A stretch of DNA of 56,382 bases, from positions 1 to 56,382 of the forward strand of contig NZ_JXOK01000001.1 of assembly GCF_000830505.1 (NCBI RefSeq). Reading direction: 5' to 3'. The DNA comes from Vibrio mytili. Lineage in GTDB: Bacteria; Pseudomonadota; Gammaproteobacteria; Enterobacterales; Vibrionaceae. The translations under genes were made by a program, and so were the position numbers. Shown in pieces: positions 21,513 through 31,429 of the stretch (positions are counted from its first letter, which is position 1; each line of letters opens with the position of its first letter). The notes beneath the pieces were generated by a model. The model was not told where the DNA came from. It saw only the letters and a program-made list of their open reading frames with translations, and searched no databases.

Positions 21513-23406
21513 TACACTTCCTCACCTTTCTTCAACAAACCATGTTTCTTAAGGTGTACCAGTAGAATCGAAATTGCTGCCGGTGTAATACCTGAAATGC
21601 GAGAAGCAATGCCCACGCTTTCCGGCTTGGCTTCACTTAATTTTGCGACCACTTCATTTGATAAGCCTTTCACGTCTTTGTAATCTAAATCCACCGGGAG
21701 CTTGGTGTGCTCATGGCGCAAGGATTTTTCGATTTCATCTTGCTGTCGCTTAATGTAACCATCGTATTTGACTTGAATTTCCACTTGCTCGGCTGCTTGT
21801 CGATCTTCCATCGCGGGTGCAAAAGCATCTAACTGAGTCAATTGTTCGTAGGTAATCTCTGGTCGACGAAGAAGATCTTCACCACTTGCTTCGCGTGCCA
21901 TTGGCGTTTTTAACAATTGGTTCAGCGCTTCAATGCCCTCTGATTTTGGATTCATCCACGTCGATTTAAGGCGCTGACGCTCCGTTTGCATGTTGTCGAC
22001 TTTTTCGTTGAAACGTGCCCAACGGACGTCATCCACCAAACCAAGTTCACGCGCTTTTTCGGTCAATCGTAAATCGGCATTGTCTTCACGCAGCAGCAAA
22101 CGGTATTCCGCACGAGAGGTGAACATACGATACGGCTCTTGGGTTCCCATCGTAGACAAATCATCAATCAATACGCCCATGTAAGCCTGATCGCGGCGTG
22201 GACTCCAGCCTTCTTTGTCTTGACTATAGAGACTCGCGTTTAAGCCCGCCATCAAACCTTGCGCAGCGGCTTCTTCGTAACCGGTTGTGCCGTTGATTTG
22301 ACCAGCAAAGAATAATCCGTTGATAAACTTAGTTTCGTAGGTTTGCTTGAGATCACGTGGATCAAAGAAATCGTACTCGATTGCGTAACCAGGACGAACA
22401 ATATGCGCGTTCTCAAAGCCTTTCATCGAGCGAACGATCTGAACCTGAACATCAAACGGTAAGCTTGTGGAGATGCCATTCGGGTATAACTCATGTGTGG
22501 TGAGCCCCTCTGGTTCGATGAAAATCTGGTGGCTATTTTTGTCGGCAAACGCATGACTTTGTCTTCGATCGAAGGACAGTAGCGTGGGCCAATACCTTCA
22601 ATAACCCCTGCGTACATCGGACTACGATCAAGGTTGTTACGAATAACGTCGTGTGTTTTCTCGTTAGTATGAGTAATGAAACATGGGATTTGACGCGGAT
22701 GTTGCTCTCGGTTACCCAAGAATGAAAAGACTGGGGTTGGGTCATCGCCATGCTGAGTTTCAAGCTGGGAAAAATCAACCGAACGCGCGTCAACACGTGG
22801 CGGCGTACCTGTTTTTAAACGATCCACACGGAAAGGTAACTCGCGAAGTCGATCCGCTAGCGCGATCGAAGGTGGATCACCTGCTCGGCCTCCCGACGCA
22901 CTTTCCATACCAATGTGGATCTTGCCACCCAAGAACGTGCCTACGGTTAACACTACCGCTTTCGCGTGGAATTTGAGGCCCATCTGAGTAACAACACCGA
23001 TAACACGATCTTGTTCTACGATAAGATCATCGACCGATTGTTGGAACAAGGTTAGATTTGGAGCATTTTCTAATGCGTTACGAACGTAAGCTTTGTACAA
23101 GGCGCGATCGGCTTGAGCACGCGTTGCTCGTACCGCAGGACCTTTTGATGCGTTAAGCGTTCGAAACTGAATACCTGCATGGTCAATGGCTTGTGCCATT
23201 AAGCCACCCATCGCATCCACTTCTTTGACTAGGTGTCCTTTACCGATACCACCAATTGCTGGATTACAAGACATTTGGCCTAATGTATCGATGTTATGAG
23301 TCAGGAGAAGAGTCTTTTGTCCTGTACGTGCAGATGCGAGTGCGGCTTCCGTTCCTGCGTGACCGCCACCAACAACAATGACGTCAAAATTTTCGTGATA
23401 AAGCAT
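21512..23406 (-). CDS. mnmG: tRNA U34 carboxymethylaminomethyl synthase, FAD subunit, with one-base frameshift
   Basis: With MnmE it modifies wobble U34 of several tRNAs. The N-terminal FAD site is [17 protein letters not shown], followed by [22 protein letters not shown]; the later part contains [13 protein letters not shown] and the C-terminal [16 protein letters not shown] helices (here [13 protein letters not shown]). The frame breaks after DKVMR: CGT TTG CC should read CGT TTT GCC (F-A-D-K-N-S), so one T is missing from a run (plus strand 22547-22549). The corrected length is 631 residues, as in the family. The gene is first in mnmG-rsmG-parAB and borders oriC. Confidence 0.93.
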
Positions 23407-23840
23407 GAACCGACCTCAGGTATTCAAAGGATTTATTGGACAGATAAAGGAGCCACATTTTACCTGCTTTATGCCAGAGAGAAAATCGTTTTCTCGCTTT
23501 CTGTGTTTAAGGCTTCAAGTTATATATATATAAGATCTATATATATGATCTTTTATTAGATCTATTATTAGGATCCTCCTTTTCTGTGGATAAGCTTAAA
23601 ATGATCAACAAGATCATGGATCTCATGTGGATCATATCTTGTGATCATGATTGGATCTACACGAGGATTTCCTGGGATCAAAATGGGTGGTTATACACAA
23701 GGGGGGAAAACGATCAAAGTTGTTATTGGGATAACTAAAGGAAAATCACTGGATCTTAGCCTACTTATCCACAGTCTGTTTGGTTGTTTTTTGAGCGGTT
23801 AAACGATGGGAATTGAAAAAAGTTATTCACAGTAAGGAAA
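23407..23840. other. Chromosome I replication origin (oriC)
   Basis: The gap between mnmG and mioC is where gammaproteobacterial origins lie. Its core follows the E. coli oriC order as I remember it: AT-rich 13-mers, R1, an IHF-like segment (near ATGATCAACAAGATC), R5-like, R2, R3-like and R4 boxes. DnaA boxes seen are TGTGGATAA at 23585-23593, TTATACACA at 23691-23699, TTATCCACA at 23765-23773 and TTATTCACA at 23823-23831, plus near-matches at 23626-23634 and 23726-23734. About a dozen GATC (Dam/SeqA) sites fall between 23534 and 23755. No gene is present in this stretch. Confidence 0.95.
23534..23571 (+). other. DNA unwinding element: three tandem GATC-headed 13-mers
   Basis: GATCTATATATAT (23534-23546), GATCTTTTATTAG (23547-23559) and GATCTATTATTAG (23559-23571) lie end to end. 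The third nearly equals the E. coli right 13-mer. A TA-repeat tract at about 23519-23532 extends the easily melted region. Confidence 0.85.
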
Positions 23841-23866
23841 AACAGAGCCGTATAACGACTCTGTTG
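23837..23866 (-). terminator. mioC terminator at the edge of oriC
   Basis: On the minus strand the stem AACAGAGTCG/ CGGCTCTGTT (one G-U pair) is followed by TTTTCC. It lies 16 bp past the mioC stop and would limit transcription entering oriC. Confidence 0.7.
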
Positions 23867-23881
23867 TTGTCATTTGGCGGG

Positions 23882-24316
23882 CTAAAAACGATCGATATGT
23901 TCTTTTAACCATGCTTCTGCTGCATCTTCGGGTACTGCGTGGCTAAGGACATCAATCTTCAGACACTCAGTAATTGGCGTGCCACCAATATCTTCCAACA
24001 GGTCATATGCGTGTTGACCAGCTGCGCAAAAGGTATCGTAGCTGGAATCCCCAATCGCGATAACGGCGAACCTCACATCGGCCATTTTAGGGGGGGTGTT
24101 TTGCAATGCGGCAATAAAAGGCTGAATGTTATCTGGATAATCACCGGCTCCGTGCGTTGATGTGATCAGTAACCAAGTGCCTTGATTATCGATCGACGCG
24201 AGATCCGGTTGGTTGTGGATCGTGGTTTCAAAGCCATTCTCATTGAGTAGATCACTGAGGTGATCACCAACATATTCGGCGCCTCCTAGAGTACTGCCTG
24301 TGATAATGTGGATCAT
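23882..24316 (-). CDS. mioC: Flavodoxin-like protein MioC
   Basis: FMN-binding short flavodoxin, 144 residues (E. coli 147). The N-terminal phosphate loop is [15 protein letters not shown], followed by [12 protein letters not shown] and [15 protein letters not shown], which form the flavin-binding loops. In E. coli it is needed for biotin synthase activity in vitro. Transcription runs towards oriC, as in E. coli. Confidence 0.93.
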   Translation of the reverse strand: MIHIITGSTLGGAEYVGDHLSDLLNENGFETTIHNQPDLASIDNQGTWLLITSTHGAGDYPDNIQPFIAALQNTPPKMADVRFAVIAIGDSSYDTFCAAGQHAYDLLEDIGGTPITECLKIDVLSHAVPEDAAEAWLKEHIDRF

Positions 24317-24375
24317 GTGCCTTCCTTTTAACGCTTATAGCTGTGCTTGTGTATTGCTTCAGGTACTGGGAATAT

Positions 24376-24414
24376 AAAAAGAAACGCGGTATTAAGCCGA
24401 GCTTAACACCGCGT
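24376..24414 (-). terminator. mnmE terminator
   Basis: The 14-bp stem ACGCGGTGTTAAGC/GCTTAATACCGCGT (one G-U) is followed by TTTCTTTTTAT on the minus strand, a few bases after the mnmE stop. Confidence 0.85.
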
Positions 24415-24420
24415 GTTTTA

Positions 24421-25782
24421 TTATTTGCCGATACAAAATGAAGAGAAAATGCGTCCGAGTAAGTCATCGGAACTGAACTCTCCGGTAATCTCGTTCAAAT
24501 GTTGCTGGGTGATGCGTAACTCTTCCGCGAGTATTTCCCCTGCCATATACCCTTCGAGTTGCTCTTGGCCGATTTGTAGGTGTTGTGCGGCGCGCTCAAG
24601 TGCATCAAGGTGACGACGACGAGCCATAAAGCCGCCTTCGCTATTACCTGAGAAGCCCATACACTCTTTTAAGTGCTCACGCAGTGCATCCACGCCCGCA
24701 CCAGTTTTAGCCGATAGACGAATTAGTGTAGGGTTATTGACGTGACAGATCCCCATTTCTTCCTGGGTTTGATCGGCTTTGTTGCGGATCACGGTCATGC
24801 CAATATTGCCTGGGAGTCGGTCAACAAAATCTGGCCAGATATCTTTAGGGTCGGTGGCATCGGTTGTGGTGCCATCAACCATGAATAGCACGCGATCTGC
24901 TTGGGCTATCTCATCCCATGCCCGTTCAATACCAATTTTTTCCACTTCATCAGATGCATCACGCAAGCCAGCGGTATCGATGATGTGCAACGGCATCCCA
25001 TCGATATGAATGTGTTCGCGCAGAACATCACGAGTGGTACCAGCGATGTCGGTGACAATCGCGGACTCTTTGCCAGACAGTGCGTTTAACAGGCTAGATT
25101 TTCCTGCATTTGGGCGTCCCGCGATCACCACCTTCATTCCTTCGCGCATAATCGCACCTTGGTTCGCCTCACGGCGCACGGCATCAAGGTTATCGATTAT
25201 CGACTGGAGATCTCCCGATACTTTTCCATCAGCAAGAAAGTCGATTTCTTCCTCTGGAAAATCAATCGCGGCTTCAACATAAATACGCAGATGAATCAGA
25301 GACTCTACTAGCGTTTGAATTCGTTGAGAAAACTGACCTTGCAGTGACTGTAGGGCTGATTTTGCTGCCTCTTCTGAGCTAGCATCAATCAGATCCGCGA
25401 TCGCCTCTGCTTGAGTTAGGTCCATCTTGTCGTTGAGGAACGCACGTTCAGAAAACTCACCTGGGCGTGCGGCACGCACGCCTTCAATGCCCAGGATACG
25501 TTTTATCAGCATATCCATAACCACTGGGCCACCATGGCCTTGGAGTTCGAGTACGTCTTCACCTGTAAATGAATGTGGGTTAGGGAAGTACAGTGCAATG
25601 CCCTGATCGAGTGTCACCCCGTCTTCAGACTTGAATGGCAGGTACTCTGCGTAGCGAGGTTTTAGTGTTTGACCTGTCACGGCTTGTGCAACTTGATTGG
25701 CTTTGGGGCCTGAAACACGAATAATACCGACACCGCCACGGCCAGGTGCCGTTGCTTGGGCGACAATCGTATCTGTAGTCAT
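24421..25782 (-). CDS. mnmE: tRNA modification GTPase MnmE (TrmE)
   Basis: Partner of MnmG in wobble uridine modification. 453 residues. The N-terminal folate-binding domain ([23 protein letters not shown]) is followed by a helical domain, then the inserted G domain (about 215-375) with G1 [15 protein letters not shown]3 DTAGLRD and G4 NKAD. The C-terminal CIGK carries the catalytic Cys typical of the family. Confidence 0.96.
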   Translation of the reverse strand: MTTDTIVAQATAPGRGGVGIIRVSGPKANQVAQAVTGQTLKPRYAEYLPFKSEDGVTLDQGIALYFPNPHSFTGEDVLELQGHGGPVVMDMLIKRILGIEGVRAARPGEFSERAFLNDKMDLTQAEAIADLIDASSEEAAKSALQSLQGQFSQRIQTLVESLIHLRIYVEAAIDFPEEEIDFLADGKVSGDLQSIIDNLDAVRREANQGAIMREGMKVVIAGRPNAGKSSLLNALSGKESAIVTDIAGTTRDVLREHIHIDGMPLHIIDTAGLRDASDEVEKIGIERAWDEIAQADRVLFMVDGTTTDATDPKDIWPDFVDRLPGNIGMTVIRNKADQTQEEMGICHVNNPTLIRLSAKTGAGVDALREHLKECMGFSGNSEGGFMARRRHLDALERAAQHLQIGQEQLEGYMAGEILAEELRITQQHLNEITGEFSSDDLLGRIFSSFCIGK

Positions 25783-25871
25783 AATAGTGCCTTTTTAGCT
25801 GGGCTTTAGGGTAGGGTGACCCTAGGGAGCCAGAACCATTTGTTAGCTGAATTGTAATCAGCCAAAAACAA

Positions 25872-25895
25872 AAAGGCGACCTTTTGGCCGCCTTT
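25872..25895 (-). terminator. yidC-side terminator upstream of mnmE
   Basis: The minus-strand stem AAAGGCGGCC/GGTCGCCTTT with an AAAA loop is followed by TTGTTTTTGG, 21 bp past the yidC stop. It implies that mnmE has its own promoter. Confidence 0.85.
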
Positions 25896-25915
25896 CTTAA
25901 TCATTTTTAGCAGGG

Positions 25916-27538
25916 TTACTTACTGTGTAAGCCTTTTTTCTCCAGCCCTTTGTAGATCAATGTTTGCTGGATTAGCGTCACGATATTCGATACCAACCAG
26001 TACAGAACAAGACCTGATGGGAAGAACAAGAAGAAGAAAGTAAACATAACCGGCATAAAGGTCATGATCTTCTGCTGCATAGGATCCGTTACCGTTGTTG
26101 GGCTCATCTTCTGAATCATGAACATTGACGCGCCCATCAATATTGGCAGGATGTAGTATGGGTCCTGTGCTGAAAGGTCATGGATCCAACCGAAGAATGG
26201 TGAGTGACGTAGCTCAACCGATTCCATAAGTGCCCAGTACAGTGAAATGAAGATAGGCATCTGTAGAACAAGAGGTAGACAGCCACCCAGTGGGTTTACT
26301 TTCTCTTTCTTGTACAGCTCCATCATTTCTTGGCTCATACGTTGGCGGTCATCGCCAATACGCTCACGCATCGCTTGCAGCTTAGGCTGTAGCATGCGCA
26401 TTTTCGCCATCGAGGTGTATTGAGCTTTCGTTAGTGGGTACATCGCGCCACGAACTACAAAGGTCAATAGCATGATAGCGACACCCCAGTTACTGACAAA
26501 ACCGTGAATCACTGACAGCAACCAGTGAAGAGGTTTAGCAATGAACCACAACCAGCCGTAGTCAACAACAAGGTCTAGGTTTGGTGCAACTGCCGCCATT
26601 TCATCTTGCAGTTTTGGACCAACCCAAAGGGTTGCTGCGAACTTCGCTTGGTCACCAGTAGCAATGGTTTTGTTCGGCATACGGATACCGATATCGCCCA
26701 TGTTACCAATTACACGCGTATAAAGATTGGTTCCTGATTCATTACGTGGAACCCAAGCTGCGGCAAAGTAGTGTTGGATCATTGCAGCCCAGCCTTGGCC
26801 GTCAGCTAAATTGATAGACAGATTGCGGTTCTGCATATCATCAAAACTGTATTTCTTGTAGCGTGTATCTGCTGAAGAGTATGCGCCACCACGGTAGGTT
26901 GGCATAGTAATGCTGCCACCATCGTCCATCAGATTTTGGCGTAGGTGTGCGTACATACCAAAGGTCGCATTATTACCTGAGTTGTTCACCACATCGTATT
27001 CAACGTTAAGGGCATAGCTGCCACGTTTGAAGATGTAAGTTTTGGTGTACTCAAGACCATTGGCACTGAACGTCATCGGAACGCGCAGTTCATCTTGACC
27101 TTCAGCCAGTGTAAAGCTGTCTGCACTGACATTGTAGTGTGGACGATTGGTGCTGCTAAGATCGATACCTTGAGGGCCAACTAGACCACTTTGTGCAATG
27201 AACTGGTGACCTTGCGTATCTTTTAAAAGTACAAATGGGTCAGATGAGTTGAGTTCAGCTGCGTATTGGTTTAGGTCTGCGTGTACCACATCGCCACCAA
27301 CGGTGTCGATCGACAGAGTTAAAACATCAGTCGTTACTGTGATAGTTTTTGTTGAAGCTTGCTGTTGGCCTGAAGCTGGATCGAGCTCATCAGCAAAAGA
27401 TGGTGCAGGCAGCGTACTGCTTGTTTGAGCCTGTTCAACTGCTTGAGGTGCTGGGTTCTTTGCTGCTTGCCATTGTTGAAAAAGCAAGAAAGAAACCAGG
27501 GCCAGAGCAATGAGCAGGATATTACGTTGAGAATCCAT
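25916..27538 (-). CDS. yidC: Membrane protein insertase YidC
   Basis: Inserts and folds inner-membrane proteins, including ATP synthase c and a. 540 residues: N-terminal membrane helix ([21 protein letters not shown]), large periplasmic beta domain (about 60-340), then the conserved insertase core with five helices from about 350, including [18 protein letters not shown]. The invariant arginine lies in that first core helix ([10 protein letters not shown]). It follows yidD by 2 bp. Confidence 0.96.
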   Translation of the reverse strand: MDSQRNILLIALALVSFLLFQQWQAAKNPAPQAVEQAQTSSTLPAPSFADELDPASGQQQASTKTITVTTDVLTLSIDTVGGDVVHADLNQYAAELNSSDPFVLLKDTQGHQFIAQSGLVGPQGIDLSSTNRPHYNVSADSFTLAEGQDELRVPMTFSANGLEYTKTYIFKRGSYALNVEYDVVNNSGNNATFGMYAHLRQNLMDDGGSITMPTYRGGAYSSADTRYKKYSFDDMQNRNLSINLADGQGWAAMIQHYFAAAWVPRNESGTNLYTRVIGNMGDIGIRMPNKTIATGDQAKFAATLWVGPKLQDEMAAVAPNLDLVVDYGWLWFIAKPLHWLLSVIHGFVSNWGVAIMLLTFVVRGAMYPLTKAQYTSMAKMRMLQPKLQAMRERIGDDRQRMSQEMMELYKKEKVNPLGGCLPLVLQMPIFISLYWALMESVELRHSPFFGWIHDLSAQDPYYILPILMGASMFMIQKMSPTTVTDPMQQKIMTFMPVMFTFFFLFFPSGLVLYWLVSNIVTLIQQTLIYKGLEKKGLHSK

Positions 27539-27540
27539 CG

Positions 27541-27798
27541 TTAGTTATCTCTGTCTTGTTTTTGGACTGGTGGAACGGGGTCATAGCCGCCTTCATTCAA
27601 AGGATGGCATTTTAATAGACGTTTGCCTGATAACCAACATCCTTTTACAAAACCGTGAGCTTTCAAAGCTTCTAGTGCGTAAGTGGAGCAGGTTGGCGTA
27701 AACCGGCAACGAGGACCAATCAAAGGGCTGATAAACCAGCGATACAGATAAACGAGCCCAATGGCTATCCACGTGAAGGGCGAGACAGGCGTTGCCAT
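27541..27798 (-). CDS. yidD: Membrane protein insertion efficiency factor YidD
   Basis: 85 residues. The conserved block [20 protein letters not shown] and its continuation [17 protein letters not shown], with three cysteines, identify the family. It is thought to help YidC. The start overlaps the rnpA end by 34 bp, a conserved arrangement. Confidence 0.94.
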   Translation of the reverse strand: MATPVSPFTWIAIGLVYLYRWFISPLIGPRCRFTPTCSTYALEALKAHGFVKGCWLSGKRLLKCHPLNEGGYDPVPPVQKQDRDN

Positions 27799-28121
27799 AA
27801 TTTGTCAAACAGCTTAAAAAGTTCTTCATTGCTCAAATCTTGCGCGCTTTTTTTCGCGATCACAACAAAATCTTTATTTGGCAGTTGATGTTGCTGATTG
27901 CGAAAACTTTCACGAGCCAGGCGTTTAAATCGATTGCGACCAACAGCAGTTTTGATTTGCTTTTTAGGGACAGCAAGACCTAATCGTGGATGAGAAAGTG
28001 TGTTTTTGCGGGCGATGATGGTGAAATGAGGCGAGCCAGCTCGATGAGCTTGCTGGAAGACGTTTTGATAATGCTCGGGAGTTAACAAACGTAACTCCCG
28101 ATTAAACGCGTACGTGTTCAA
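27765..28121 (-). CDS. rnpA: Ribonuclease P protein component
   Basis: 118-residue basic protein that binds the catalytic RNase P RNA for tRNA 5' maturation. The RNR signature is visible in [14 protein letters not shown], preceded by [15 protein letters not shown]. It lies 13 bp after rpmH, the almost universal rpmH-rnpA pair. Confidence 0.95.
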   Translation of the reverse strand: MNTYAFNRELRLLTPEHYQNVFQQAHRAGSPHFTIIARKNTLSHPRLGLAVPKKQIKTAVGRNRFKRLARESFRNQQHQLPNKDFVVIAKKSAQDLSNEELFKLFDKLWQRLSRPSRG

Positions 28122-28134
28122 AATAAACTAGTGA

Positions 28135-28269
28135 TTATTTTGATAGGCGTGCACGGCCTTTTGCACGACGTGCGTTGATAACTTTACGACCGTTCTTAGT
28201 TGCCATGCGAGCACGGAAGCCGTGAGTACGCTTGCGCTTTAGAACTGTAGGTTGAAAAGTGCGTTTCAT
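28135..28269 (-). CDS. rpmH: 50S ribosomal protein L34
   Basis: 44-residue, very basic protein beginning [19 protein letters not shown] and ending [11 protein letters not shown], the universal L34 sequence. It heads the rpmH-rnpA-yidD-yidC cluster. An A-rich leader with GGTAAT precedes the ATG. Confidence 0.97.
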
Positions 28270-28395
28270 GATAATTACCTTTACTGATCAGTAGTTTTAG
28301 GTTCTTGTTAAACCCGGCGTGGGTACTTGCTTTCTTTTATAAAGAAGCTCTTTATATAGAGAAGAGCAACCGACGCCTCTCAACAAAGAGGCGGA

Positions 28396-28424
28396 ATTGT
28401 AATCACACTCACATAATGTGTCAA
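28396..28424 (-). promoter_or_regulatory. rpmH promoter (near consensus)
   Basis: On the minus strand a perfect TTGACA (28419-28424) and TACAAT (28396-28401) are separated by exactly 17 bp. The start is about 120 bp upstream of rpmH. The leader contains a GCCTCT/AGAGGC hairpin near 28375-28393. Confidence 0.85.
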
Positions 28425-28510
28425 TGACTCATGAGTACGAAATTCCGGCCGGGCGATTATACGTAGTGTGAGTAAAATCTCAAGGATCAATCGATCCTGA
28501 TCGTCGATCG

Positions 28511-29248
28511 TTACTCTATTCCCACTTGGTTAAGGAATTTTTTCAAACGAGGATCTTGTGGATTATCGAAGATATCCTGTGGAGAACCTTGTTCAACAAT
28601 ATGACCTTCAGCCATAAAGATCACTCTGTCAGCGACCTCTTTAGCGAACTGCATCTCATGCGTGACCACCAGCATGGTTTGATGCTGATTGGCTAACTTC
28701 TTCATGAGAGACAAAACTTCTCCAACCCACTCGGGATCCAGTGCTGATGTGGGTTCATCGAACAGCAGCAGTTCTGGTTGCAAGACCATTGCACGACCAA
28801 TACCAACTCGTTGTTGTTGACCACCAGAGAGGGCTGCTGGGTAACTGTCGCCTTTTTCACCGAGGCCAATATCATCCAAGATTTGCTGAGCACGTTGCAA
28901 TGCTTCGTTTTTCTTCCAGCCACGCACCGTGACAAGACCTTCGGCAATATTCTGGCGAGCGGTTAGATGAGCAAAAAGGGCATAGTTCTGAAAGACAAAC
29001 CCCGTCCGACGACGCAATGCCAACACTTCAGCTTTAGTGTTTTTTTGCACATCAACAGAAATATCATCAATAGTAATTCGACCTTGATCCGCCTGTTCTA
29101 AAAAGTTCACGGTACGCAATAACGTTGATTTACCGGTGCCGCTTGAGCCAATGATGACGATGATTTCACCTTGTTGGATGTCTAGATCAATGCCTTTCAG
29201 TACTTCCGTATCACCAAAGCGTTTGTGGATATTTTCTAATTTGATCAT
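28511..29248 (-). CDS. Polar amino acid ABC transporter, ATP-binding protein
   Basis: 245-residue ATPase of the GlnQ/HisP/TcyN group. Walker A is [15 protein letters not shown], the signature is [14 protein letters not shown], Walker B is [12 protein letters not shown], and the switch His is in VVTHEMQFA. It overlaps the permease gene by 4 bp and ends the operon. The substrate is inferred from the binding protein. Confidence 0.93.
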   Translation of the reverse strand: MIKLENIHKRFGDTEVLKGIDLDIQQGEIIVIIGSSGTGKSTLLRTVNFLEQADQGRITIDDISVDVQKNTKAEVLALRRRTGFVFQNYALFAHLTARQNIAEGLVTVRGWKKNEALQRAQQILDDIGLGEKGDSYPAALSGGQQQRVGIGRAMVLQPELLLFDEPTSALDPEWVGEVLSLMKKLANQHQTMLVVTHEMQFAKEVADRVIFMAEGHIVEQGSPQDIFDNPQDPRLKKFLNQVGIE

Positions 29249-29916
29249 CGTACATACGCCTTATTCAGTTTCGCTTCTGCCCAGTTTTGTACTCGAGTTA
29301 GAATAACCACGACGCCCCAATAGATGAGGGCCACCGCGAGGAAAGCTTCAAAGAAACGGAAACTGGATGACGCTTCCATTTGTGCTTTGGCCATGATCTC
29401 TGCAACACCAAGGGTGAAGGCGAGGGACGTGGATTTAATCATATCGATGAAATAATTCATCAGAGATGGCAAAGCTACGCGAGTCGCTTGCGGTAAGATG
29501 ATTCGGCGCATCGCTTGTGACGTGGTCATGCCTACAGATAAGCTGGCTTCCATCTGACTGCGATCGATGCCGATGATCGCGGCACGAATGCTTTCCGCCA
29601 TATACGCCGCAAAGTGCAGAGTTAAACCGATGACGGCGGCTGAAAATGCATCTATGCCCACCATCAATGGGAAGATTTGCGGTAAGCCGTAATAAAGCAG
29701 GAATAGTTGTACCAACAAAGGCGTACCGCGAAAGAAGCTAATATAGAGTTGGCTTAGCTGATCAAGCACAGGCACTTTAAAGACGCGGATATTCGCTAAT
29801 ATGACGGATAAAATCAGCGAAAATACCAATCCCCATGTGGCCATTTCCATGGTGGTGCCGAGATATTTGAGTAATATCGGCAGGAGTTCCAGCATGTAAT
29901 TAAAGTCAAATCCCAT
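29245..29916 (-). CDS. Polar amino acid ABC transporter, permease
   Basis: 223-residue HisMQ-type permease with about five membrane helices. The EAA loop that contacts the ATPase reads [22 protein letters not shown], and [18 protein letters not shown] is the conserved early motif. One permease gene only, so a homodimer is expected, as in cystine-type systems. Confidence 0.93.
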   Translation of the reverse strand: MGFDFNYMLELLPILLKYLGTTMEMATWGLVFSLILSVILANIRVFKVPVLDQLSQLYISFFRGTPLLVQLFLLYYGLPQIFPLMVGIDAFSAAVIGLTLHFAAYMAESIRAAIIGIDRSQMEASLSVGMTTSQAMRRIILPQATRVALPSLMNYFIDMIKSTSLAFTLGVAEIMAKAQMEASSSFRFFEAFLAVALIYWGVVVILTRVQNWAEAKLNKAYVR

Positions 29917-30031
29917 ACGTCTTACCTAAAGGCTAGAGAAAAGAAAAGGTGGAAACCAACGTTCCACCTTCGCAAGAGTTTATTAGTGGTCGAGAGTGAT
30001 ACCATTCTCGTTGCCCAAATTCAAAGTATTT

Positions 30032-30778
30032 TTACTTCGTAATATCGGCACCAAACCATTTCACAGAAATTTTCTCAACAGTGCCATCTGCACGCATCTC
30101 AGCCAGAGCTTTGTTGACTTCTGCCTGTAGTTCACGTCCTTTTTCGTTATCGACGAAAGGCCATGCGTTCTCAATGGTTTCGAACGGTTGACCAGCCAGT
30201 TGTAATGGCAGACCGGTTTTTTTGATCAGTTCTAGAGCAGAAAGACGGTCCATGACGAACGCATCTGCACGACCGAGTGCCACATCATGCTCAATACCCG
30301 TGTCGTATGTTTTGATATTGATTTTGCCATCGGTATCGTATTTACGTAGCAACTGCTCGAAGTTTGAACCTAGGTTCACCGCTACCGTTTTGCCATCAAG
30401 GTCTTTGATGCCGTTAATGCTATCGTTACCTTTACGTACTGTGATTTGCGCTCCGTCTATCACATACGGGTCCGCAAATAAGTATTTGGCTTTACGTTCA
30501 TCGGTGATAGTAATTTGGTTGGAGATGGTATCGATACGGCCTGTTTCTAACAGACCAAATAAACCAGAAAAGTTAGCCGTCACATATTCAATTTTGTAGT
30601 CATTGCGTTTACCGATTTCATCCCACATGTCGACTTCGAAGCCTTGCAGCTTATCTTGTTTTACAAACGTGAATGGGAAGTAACGACCAGACATGCCGAC
30701 TTTTACTTCAGTTGCCGCTTGAACCGTCGCAGCAGACAGTGCGATAGCAGCCACAGCCACTTTTATCCAGTTTTTCAT
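30032..30778 (-). CDS. Amino acid ABC transporter, periplasmic binding protein (cystine-like)
   Basis: Family-3 solute-binding protein of 248 residues from the ATG at 30776-30778, which has GGAG seven bases upstream; a longer frame is rejected. A Sec signal peptide runs to about residue 22 (NWIKVAVAAIALSAATVQA). NQITITDERKAKYLFADPY, VAVNLGSNFEQLLR and the end VKWFGADITK resemble E. coli TcyJ/FliY, so L-cystine or a related polar amino acid is the likely ligand. It heads the operon, with a small upstream ORF in its leader. Confidence 0.85.
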   Translation of the reverse strand: MKNWIKVAVAAIALSAATVQAATEVKVGMSGRYFPFTFVKQDKLQGFEVDMWDEIGKRNDYKIEYVTANFSGLFGLLETGRIDTISNQITITDERKAKYLFADPYVIDGAQITVRKGNDSINGIKDLDGKTVAVNLGSNFEQLLRKYDTDGKINIKTYDTGIEHDVALGRADAFVMDRLSALELIKKTGLPLQLAGQPFETIENAWPFVDNEKGRELQAEVNKALAEMRADGTVEKISVKWFGADITK

Positions 30779-30950
30779 AATGTATCTCCATTGTTTTATG
30801 GTTATATATTCTACTGTTAATTCTCTCAATTATTTAAATAACCAAGAGAACTAACCTAGATCGCAGAGGAATAACTCATGATAAATTTAACCCCTAGTGA
30901 ATTCTGCGTTATTTGAATGATTCATAGGGGATGTTGTTCCGCTGAGTTGC

Positions 30951-31049
30951 TTATCTTGATATACCGCTCCAGCTCCAGACTGGCCTGCGGTGATATGGTT
31001 CTAAGACAGTATGCTCGGGAGTATTTGAGTATGTCTGTTTCTCAATCAT
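30951..31049 (-). CDS. Small upstream ORF (32 codons) in the ABC transporter leader
   Basis: Starts at the ATG 31047-31049 with TTAGGATTAGCT, a good AGGA ribosome site, just ahead, and ends in YHRRPVWSWSGISR. I do not recognise a family. It lies 172 bp before the binding-protein gene and is followed by a dyad at about 30890-30931 (CCCCTA ... TAGGGG) without a T run. It could be a leader peptide or a small protein. Coding status rests only on the ribosome site and position; the frame stays open further upstream into non-coding-looking sequence. Confidence 0.4.
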   Translation of the reverse strand: MIEKQTYSNTPEHTVLEPYHRRPVWSWSGISR

Positions 31050-31149
31050 AGCTAATCCTAATTTTTTGTAACAAAAATGGCTTTGTTGGATAGCAAGATT
31101 ATTATTGAAACAGCGCCTATTTGAAGAACGATGAATAAGTTGAGGGCAA

Positions 31150-31429
31150 CGGTTGACAAGTATGTGGATAGATCCTTGAGTAGGGATCAAAAATACATTC
31201 ATGCACAGAGTTATCACCAATCATGGGATCTTAGCCATTTTGCTTAATTGTGGATCATTGTGTGGGCAAATGTGGGGCAAGGTGTGTTGAACTCAGCAAG
31301 TTTTACAAATTAATTGTGAATAACTTGGATCTTATTCACTGGATCGTCGATCAATCGCTGGCGATCTTGGTTATCAACAGGTAAAATTGCCAGTCTTTTC
31401 CGATAATTCAACTACTCAGTGGGGGCACC
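31150..31429 (+). promoter_or_regulatory. dnaA control region with DnaA boxes and GATC cluster
   Basis: The gap before dnaA has an exact DnaA box TGTGAATAA at 31315-31323 and one-mismatch boxes at 31163-31171, 31332-31340 and 31371-31379. Eight or so GATC sites lie between 31171 and 31365, including GATCGTCGATC at about 31343. These fit autoregulation by DnaA and SeqA/Dam sequestration as known for E. coli dnaA. I cannot choose a single -35/-10 pair with confidence. Confidence 0.7.
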
